From assembly GCA_037951165.1 (NCBI GenBank), contig JBBDHG010000014.1:21229501-21293500 (forward strand): a stretch of DNA of 64,000 nucleotides, in the 5' to 3' direction. Origin of the DNA: Lophius americanus. Lineage: Eukaryota > Chordata > Actinopteri > Lophiiformes > Lophiidae. Positions 37,285 to 64,000 of the stretch are shown piece after piece. Under the pieces are notes generated by a model. It did no database searches, was not told the origin of the DNA, and saw only the letters and a program-made list of their open reading frames with translations. The position numbers and the translations under genes were made by a program. Numbering within the stretch: the first letter of the stretch is position 1; every line of letters starts with the position of its first letter.

Positions 37285-40167
37285 TCACGTTTTCAGTGTT
37301 TTTATTTGATCTGAAAAAGAGAATGGCAGTGAGTTAGTAGGAACACAACCAATGTCACGAGGATATGACTCATATGTAAGAGCAGGTTGAGATTGTTCTA
37401 CGGACCCATTGACTCAATTATAAATATTCTAAAGCCAAACTGGTCACTACTGCTTTCCTCAACAACAAAGCTACTTAAGACCTTTCAGGGACAAACTTTG
37501 ATGTCTTGACATTTGAGTATTTGATACTCAAGTGGAATGTTCTTTCAAGAGATTGATATCGGCACTTTCCTCATACAGACACCCCTGATTCAGTAAATGC
37601 AAAGGGGAGCCAAAAATGCTGTAGATGATGAAGCTGAAGAGACAAGGTTATGAATATGGGCAAAGTTCCAAGAGTTTTAGATATACTTTTATTAGTTCAG
37701 AGTGACTCGGTGACACACTGAGTCACTTTAAAACTAAAGCCATGGCTACACACTTAATTGGTTGAGTTTTTCTAAAAATCAATCTTCTACAGTAACACAA
37801 TATAGAACATAACTTTTAACACCTTTTTAACACCAACTTCTCACTGAATGATTTGATCTACCGAGAGATAGTGTGAATGAGAGCATTACACAATATAAGT
37901 AGTAAAACAGATTATTCTTATTATCTTATGTGCAGTGTACCTTCCTGTAAAACACAAATCTAAAACGAAACCAAACAAACGATCCATTTTGATTTGGACG
38001 AAAACCAACGTAATGTCAAATTCAACTACTTTGTAGGATTAACTAGGAGACGTTTATATTCCTTTTATTCCACACAAACATTTCTTTTGAATTTTTTATT
38101 TAAATTCAAGATATAATATCTATGAACAAAATATATTCTACAATTAGTACTACAAAAATGTCTGCCACACTGCAAAGAGAGGGAGAGGAGTGTAAACACA
38201 CCTTGTAACCATTCGACTCCCTCCTGTAACCCTTCTCCTTTCAGCGCGTCAGTGGCACTGAAATACAGAAGTGCAATTTATTAAAGAAAATACACCCAGA
38301 CATGACTGCTTTGTCAGAAAATAATATACAATCTTAAGTTATCACAAGCAATTCATCAGGTTACTGCTGTTGGTATGTGGCCAAGATGTTTCTTTCATGT
38401 TTGGGTGTAACCATCTGCACCAACCAACTAAGTACTGAAAGTATTTTCATTGTTTATCTGTGTTATGTCCTGCATTAAAGGGAGGAATTACATTGGTTAA
38501 ACATCACATCTCTTCACAATCCTACCAATTGACTATTTTATATGTTTTGGGACACAACCAGCTTACAGGGTTACAATTTTTTCTTTAAAAATATGGAAAA
38601 ATTACTTCATATATTTATTGGGAGTAAACAGCTTTGTACTTGTGTCTCCTACAGTGGAAGAATGATTTAAACACTACAGGATTATTTCATAGCAAATTCA
38701 CATTTGTCTATAATATTGCACCAGTGTATTCTGTTATTTACAGCCATACTGGGAAGTAAACAAGTGTGCTTGCATGTCTGTACCAGATGTGCCAGGGTTT
38801 ATCTTTGATGTTCTCCAAACAGAGCAGCTGTGAGACTTTGACTGAAGACAGAGAATCTCTGACATCCATCTTATTGGCAAAGAACAAGATGGGGATCCTC
38901 CTGTGTTTAATGTCTGTCGCATGTTTGAGAGGAACAGTTTCAGAAGGTTAGAGCAAGAAATTATTAACTTTTATTAGAAATGCAAGCTATTACAGTAAGG
39001 TGAAACAATGTATAAAATGTGACTTGCTACATTTCAACAGCAGAACAGTTAATAAGGTAATGATTAGATTTGTGTCAATGTAAATGCACATACCTGGATG
39101 GTTAAGTAATGTGTCCAGTTCTTCTTTGGCTACTACCATTCTCAATTTGTCCGCACTATCAATAACAAATATGATTGCCTGGCCTTCCCTGACAATTAAT
39201 AAGAGATCAAAGGAATTATTGTGTATATAAACAGTAAACAACATTTTTGGATTTTTTGCAGGACCGACACACTCACTTGTAGTAGTGTTCCCAAAGATTT
39301 CGGTATCTGCCTTGACCAGACATGTCAAACACAGTGAAGGAAAGACTACACAAAGAAAAGACGGAGCTTTAATGTGCTTATCGAACGTATTTAGTCTAAA
39401 ATTATTACATAGTTAGGACAGGAATATGCAATCATGAAAGTATGTACCATATGTAACCACAGCAAACTATCTATGATGTTAATACAGTGCAGTACTATTA
39501 CGCCATTATTTGTTCAGTGTAAATGAAAAAAGGGGTCTTAGAGAAGGCTCTACGTTATGGCACTTATGTGCAACCTCCATATAAAAACGGTCAATTGTTT
39601 AATGATGAACCTCTACCTGGATGTCTTGAACTTCTCTATGCTGAAGCCAATGGTTGGAACAATATCTTGTGCCTGGGCCTGAAAGACAAAAGCAAAATCT
39701 TAAATAAAAACCAAGAAATTAGCTACCTATTAGCAGTTAAATAATGTACACTCATTTCATATAAATCAGACATGATACTAAAGCATACACTTGCAATTTG
39801 TAGATAATTTAAAAAAAGATTCTGTGGTTATAAGGAAACATGGCGGTATTATGGACAATCACAACTCCTTCAATCATCAATTTGATGGACACTAAAAACC
39901 ACCAACTGTCCATTTACACTTACTTGGTACAAGAAACAGACATATTCTAAATATGTCTGTGACATTTCTGAAAGCGTGTTAGAGACTCACGGTAACGGAA
40001 CATGCATGCACTGCAATATCACAGTAGAAAGCAGTGGGTAGACTTACATTAGAGGGCTTGAGGTGGTTGATGATGGTAGTTTTTCCACTGTTGTCCAGAC
40101 CAAGACACAGCACATTCACCTCCTTCTTCAACCCCAGCCATCCGGCCAACTTGTCAAACAGCCCCAT
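37285..40167 (-). CDS. arl6: ADP-ribosylation factor-like 6 (BBS3), small GTPase
   Basis: Complete. Coding exons: 40167-40048, 39678-39617, 39345-39277, 39188-39094, 38913-38784, 38257-38202, 37310-37285. Splice sites and phases close to 185 residues; human ARL6 has 186. ARL6-GTP recruits the BBSome coat to membranes for trafficking at the primary cilium; loss in humans causes Bardet-Biedl syndrome type 3. The GTPase motifs are intact: P-loop GLDNSGKTT, switch I PTIGFSIEKF, switch II DMSGQGRYRNLWEHYY, NKMD, and a CATDALKGEG segment at the G5 position. The N-terminus is MGLFDKL, where family members use an amphipathic helix for membrane binding. One Lys is missing in the early GLKK(K)EV run relative to human. 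The last exon adds only DQIKTLKT, as in orthologues. It lies downstream of epha6 on the same strand. Confidence 0.96.
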
Positions 40168-40196
40168 TAGCTAACCAGCAACCATCGGCTGCTTGT
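40048..40196 (-). other. arl6: arl6 first coding exon with its 5' UTR part
   Basis: An acceptor 'gcatatcag' on the minus strand puts the exon start at 40196, 29 bases before the ATG. The donor is TCTAAT|GTAAGT at 40048. The start is the family's MGLFDKL N-terminus. Confidence 0.7.
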
Positions 40197-40629
40197 CTGA
40201 TATGCAAGACATAGAAAAAAAAATTCAACATTTGACAGAAAGTCATCGTCTGCTACATTTTACATACAGACAAGCACCTGTTATACAGACTACTACAGTT
40301 GTAGCAAAGACATTTCACCAAACACGTAATCGTTTATGGTTATCGTCATAAAAATGAGATGTTACAGAAGTTAATAAAATATTTACTTTATTCCCATCAA
40401 TTCTTTTTGATGGGAAACAAACGTTCCCCTGTCTGCGTAACATTTCGCCGTTTAATGTTCTCGGACAGCGCAAAGATGGACATTCAGATAACATTCGACA
40501 ATTTTACATGTTCATAAACGTTCATTCCTTCCCGACGACTCGTTTAAACCCACTTAATGGTTAAAGGAAGACGATAGTTATTTTTATGTGAGCCACAGCT
40601 CGTTACAACTAGCGTGAACATCTACTTAC

Positions 40630-40760
40630 GTGAGCGAAATCTCCCTTACTTTTATGGTCTCGTCCTTAACTTTAAGCTAACATGATTAAAGGCCTGGTGG
40701 GAGCTTCTCAAGTATTTAACATTCGTTTACAGCTATGGAGTTAATCTCTTGCTGCTAGCT
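40630..40760 (-). other. arl6: Probable non-coding first exon of arl6
   Basis: A consensus donor CTCAC|GTAAGTAG lies at 40630. The 5' limit is not determinable. A competing donor ATTACAG|GTAAAATC at 40999 could mark an alternative or earlier first exon. Confidence 0.4.
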
Positions 40761-40778
40761 AGCATTAGCTAGCTGTTT

Positions 40779-40790
40779 GCCAATGACGTT
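40779..40790 (-). promoter_or_regulatory. arl6: CCAAT/CRE-like promoter motifs of arl6
   Basis: 'gccaatgacgtt' on the plus strand combines a CCAAT box with a CRE half site. It sits just upstream of the proposed first exon in a CpG-richer stretch. Motif-based inference. Confidence 0.35.
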
Positions 40791-40999
40791 CGCTCGTCAC
40801 TCCAGCTCGCTCAGCGTACAAGGACGATATCAATCGATGGACTATTCTCCCGTGACACTGGTTTTGCAAAACAAACACAAAGACTCTTTAAGTGGCTCTC
40901 TTGACTTGCTGGCTGACAAACTAACTTAGCTCCTGACGATAATGCTAACGCTAGCTTGTGATATTCTAGCCAAGACTGTTTGCAAAACATGATTTTACC

Positions 41000-42660
41000 T
41001 GTAATTTAGCTTTGGGATATTTCTTTCAGGATGCCTTTTATGTCCCCGTTGACTAGTTCGTCAAATATTAAATGTTTAATTCATTTCTCATCTACTCTCA
41101 TTCGCCCAAACATGGGAGAAAAGACCGACTTATTTACACTGTGTTGCTGGGAGACAAGAGTGCTGACACACGTCTGCCACCTGCCGGCTAAACGGAGCTC
41201 GACAACTCTTCTACTCTTTTACTTCTTTTTCTGTATACCACACTAATGTTACCATACTTTATTATTATTATTTTATTAATATTGTTATTATTATTATTCC
41301 GTCTACACCTTTAAACTCCGTCATACTTTAAGCTATATAAATCGTTCAACTATTAAAACGTTGAGCTATTAAAGCACCTGTGTGATATGACCAACCCTAA
41401 CCCTCACGTCTCAACCTTTTAATCTTTTAACGATATTTACAATTTTATATCAAGAATTTCACTATTGAATTGAAAGGAGCATTTCTCAGAAGGCCTATTG
41501 ATATCAGACCTTGAGTTGGTTGGATTGCACTTCTGTGAGCGGATATCTCTGCATTTCAGCAGTCAGCGTCCACACTGCATTTTCTACTGGGAATGCATTA
41601 TTTTTAAGTTAACTTACGTTTTAAAATTCTTCTTATTTATATATATATATATATATATATGTCAATTTTATAATATATTTTGTCATCTTCAACCTGGTTG
41701 ACTATTGTTTAGCTGTTTATCAAATGCACATAATGTTGTATGTTTATGTTTTGTATGGTTCTCAAATGTTATGAAAAACAAAAAAAGAGGCATTTCTGCT
41801 GCAGAGAAGTTCTGGCCAAATGTGTCATATGTCTGACCGAATTTGTCCAGGTTTAACATTACCTGTCCATTTTCCCCTTTTAAAACATTGTGTGTAGTTA
41901 ATATAAACAGATTATTTTCTAAATTCAAAATTATTTCTCATCTTCTTCTTCCTCTTCTCCTACCGGTCTATATAACTATAAAATGTATGTTTGAACTCTG
42001 GCCAAGACTCCATAAGTCTGGGGGATTGAAGTAAAATAGTTTATGCAACTACAAACAAAACAATAAACGGAAAATTACAAACAAACAAAACTGAATAAGA
42101 AAGAACTTAATAACAAACAAAACATAGGCTCCTGAAGTTTAACTAGTTTGTCCTTATTGTGAATAGATTCCACTTTAATTCTATAATTTCCACATTTTTC
42201 CATGAAGCTTGATTTATTTTCACAGTTTCTCTTTTGTCAGTTTTTGAATCCCTAACTAAAATTAGCATGTGAATGTATGTAAATCTCTATGGATACTTAT
42301 GGTTAAGACAGTAATGTATACCCTTGTAGAAAAACAACAAAATAAAAATAGTTTTCCCCATAGTTCAATATTTTCTGTGGCTTTTTTAAGATCGTTTGCC
42401 TTTCATCTACCACATGCACCCATTTGACAATTTCACCTGACAATCCTTCATGTCCAGAAAACGTGTCGGTCTTTTGAATGACAAGAGGATGCTAAGGTAC
42501 AAGTGTTTGATAGAGAGACATGCATCCATGGATACGTGTGTGTGTTTGTGTCTGTATATGTATGTGTGTGTTTGTACGTGCATTAGGCAATTAACAGTCT
42601 ACTTTGAAGAGAAACAGACGAGGGGGTCAAGTCTGAGAGAAAAGAAAGTATTAAAATAGG
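41000..42660. other. Intergenic region between arl6 and epha6
   Basis: About 1.6 kb, AT-rich, with a short (TA)n run near 41638-41660. No exon or recognised element. The arl6 promoter is at the left end and the proposed epha6 3' end at the right. Confidence 0.5.
41638..41660. repeat. (TA)n microsatellite
   Basis: A pure alternating TA run of about 22 bases. Confidence 0.8.
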
Positions 42661-42664
42661 TCTG

Positions 42665-42670
42665 TTTATT
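42665..42670 (-). terminator. epha6: Candidate polyadenylation signal of epha6
   Basis: AATAAA on the minus strand about 590 bp beyond the stop codon. It is the first such hexamer I found downstream of the stop and implies a 3' UTR of about 600 bases. Confidence 0.45.
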
Positions 42671-43259
42671 AAGGAACATACTCATTGAATAAAACATACA
42701 ACTTTCACAAGACTTTTTCATTTACAATATATACAGCATTAAAATGAAGATAGACTGTTCATCTATATAAAATCTTTTCACATTCAGCTGTCTTTAGTTC
42801 AAAAAAACCTTTTACCATACTTCCTGCTTCAACTTTCTTCCCCTGTGAATTGTTTCATTCACCTCCTGGCCCACCGTTCATCACCAATCCTTATATCCTA
42901 TCAACGTGTTCGCTTTTCATGAGGTAACAACACTGCAGACCATTCAAAGTCAATAGAAATCATTGGATTGTCACTTGGAGAGAGAGGAGGTATGTGTGAA
43001 TGCTTGAATAAACATTAGAGAAGACAAAGTCCTTCATTCAAGCGAGTGCTCGAATTTCTTTTTTTTTTCTGAAATAACAGAGAAACCGCACGCTGACCGA
43101 GGTTGGTTGTTGTAGATGCTGTATTGATAATTAGCCAAGACAACAAGTCATCTAGAAGTGCACCACTCTCCCATGTGCATTGTGTGGTATCTTCTACACC
43201 TAACATGCTGGTGGTCTCCAGCTCAGTGTGTGCATACAGACTGTCTTTGTACGATGGTG

Positions 43260-63370
<20,111 letters not shown>

Positions 63371-64000
63371 CTGCAGAGAGAGAGATAGAGGAGGAAGATG
63401 GTTAAACAAAGTTAATGTTCCATGTGAAGTTGCATTCACCCCGTAAATACACACTTAATTAATTGTCCCAGCTGCTTCTCTTCGCACCTGTCGTCTGACC
63501 TTATTTCTTAAGTCACGATGGATCACTGCCTCATTCCTATCAGCTCGATAAGCCACAGACTTATGGTCCGGTCCATTGTCCAGTCTAACAACTACCACAC
63601 ACTTATAATGCACTTTCCATGAATACAAAATAAAAGAAATCCAGCAATACACAAAAATGCTTTGAAAAACATTAGAAACAGCTTATCATTCAACTGAAGT
63701 AGTTGACAGGTAGCTTTATGCGCAAGCACTACAATGAATTTTCAGTTTGAGTTGTGGAAGGAAATAGGTGTAATTTGTTTGTTTCTCTTCTTTTTTGTCT
63801 GTGTGTGTGTGTTTGTTTGTAAGGAGGATATTTTAAAAAGTTTTGAAGAGGTGTCAATTAAATCTAATTAGTGTTGATCGTGGAGATGGAAACACGTAAT
63901 TCGGTTTTGAGGCTTAGCTAGAGTCAGCTGCACAACATATTTCTATGTTATGAGAGAGTGGGTAGAGTGAGTTTTCTAAACACATTTATACTTCCCCCTA
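63371..64000 (-). other. epha6: epha6 intron running off the right edge
   Basis: No further Eph exon is visible. The large ephrin-binding-domain exon (typically over 600 bases in Eph genes) must be outside the window. Confidence 0.7.

Noticed and set aside
63455..63652. Possible additional epha6 upstream exon
   Set aside because: The translated frame lacks any Eph ligand-binding features and has no matching splice sites; the expected exon is much larger.

Overview
The window is nuclear DNA of a ray-finned fish, probably a percomorph teleost. The evidence is intron-bearing vertebrate genes with short introns, dense CA/GT microsatellites, and remnants of Tc1-like transposons and an RTE-like LINE in sequences common in teleosts. 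Nothing prokaryotic, viral or organellar was seen.

Four protein-coding genes are supported, all on the minus strand. From right to left: (1) epha6, an Eph receptor tyrosine kinase whose 5' part (signal peptide and ephrin-binding domain) lies beyond the right edge. Fourteen exons, from the cysteine-rich EGF-like exon to the stop codon, occupy 63370-43260. (2) arl6 (BBS3), complete, seven coding exons at 40167-37285 and a probable 5' non-coding exon. (3) slc5a7, the high-affinity choline transporter, complete, eight coding exons at 31594-27315 with a non-coding first exon near 32360. (4) a single-exon kctd12-type gene at 8592-7807. I derived exon boundaries by hand from splice consensus, reading phase and recalled family sequences. 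All phases close: 595 aa for slc5a7, 185 aa for arl6, and 720 codons plus stop for the visible part of epha6.

The remainder is intergenic or intronic. 1-7.2 kb holds a broken Tc1-like transposon and other repeats. 8.7-26.9 kb is a gene-poor stretch holding a frameshifted RTE-like LINE (19.3-21.6 kb), a foldback element (23.4 kb), small transposon remnants and a promoter-like patch (24.8-25.1 kb). 32.5-37.2 kb holds the slc5a7 upstream region and another Tc1 piece. The introns of epha6 hold several copies of one dispersed repeat family, a long GT tract and another Tc1-type remnant.

The genes do not form an operon-like unit. epha6 next to arl6 in this order and orientation matches the EPHA6-ARL6 neighbourhood I recall from mammals, so it looks like old conserved synteny. 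slc5a7 and kctd12 are neighbours by chromosome history. The most notable points are: the epha6 kinase reads Asn-Phe-Gly where Eph kinases have Asp-Phe-Gly, predicting a catalytically impaired receptor; a near-consensus REST/NRSF site lies about 0.8-0.9 kb upstream of slc5a7; a UG-repeat begins about a dozen bases inside a weak splice donor of epha6; and there is an unassigned dispersed repeat family of at least six copies. I found no undescribed multi-gene system.
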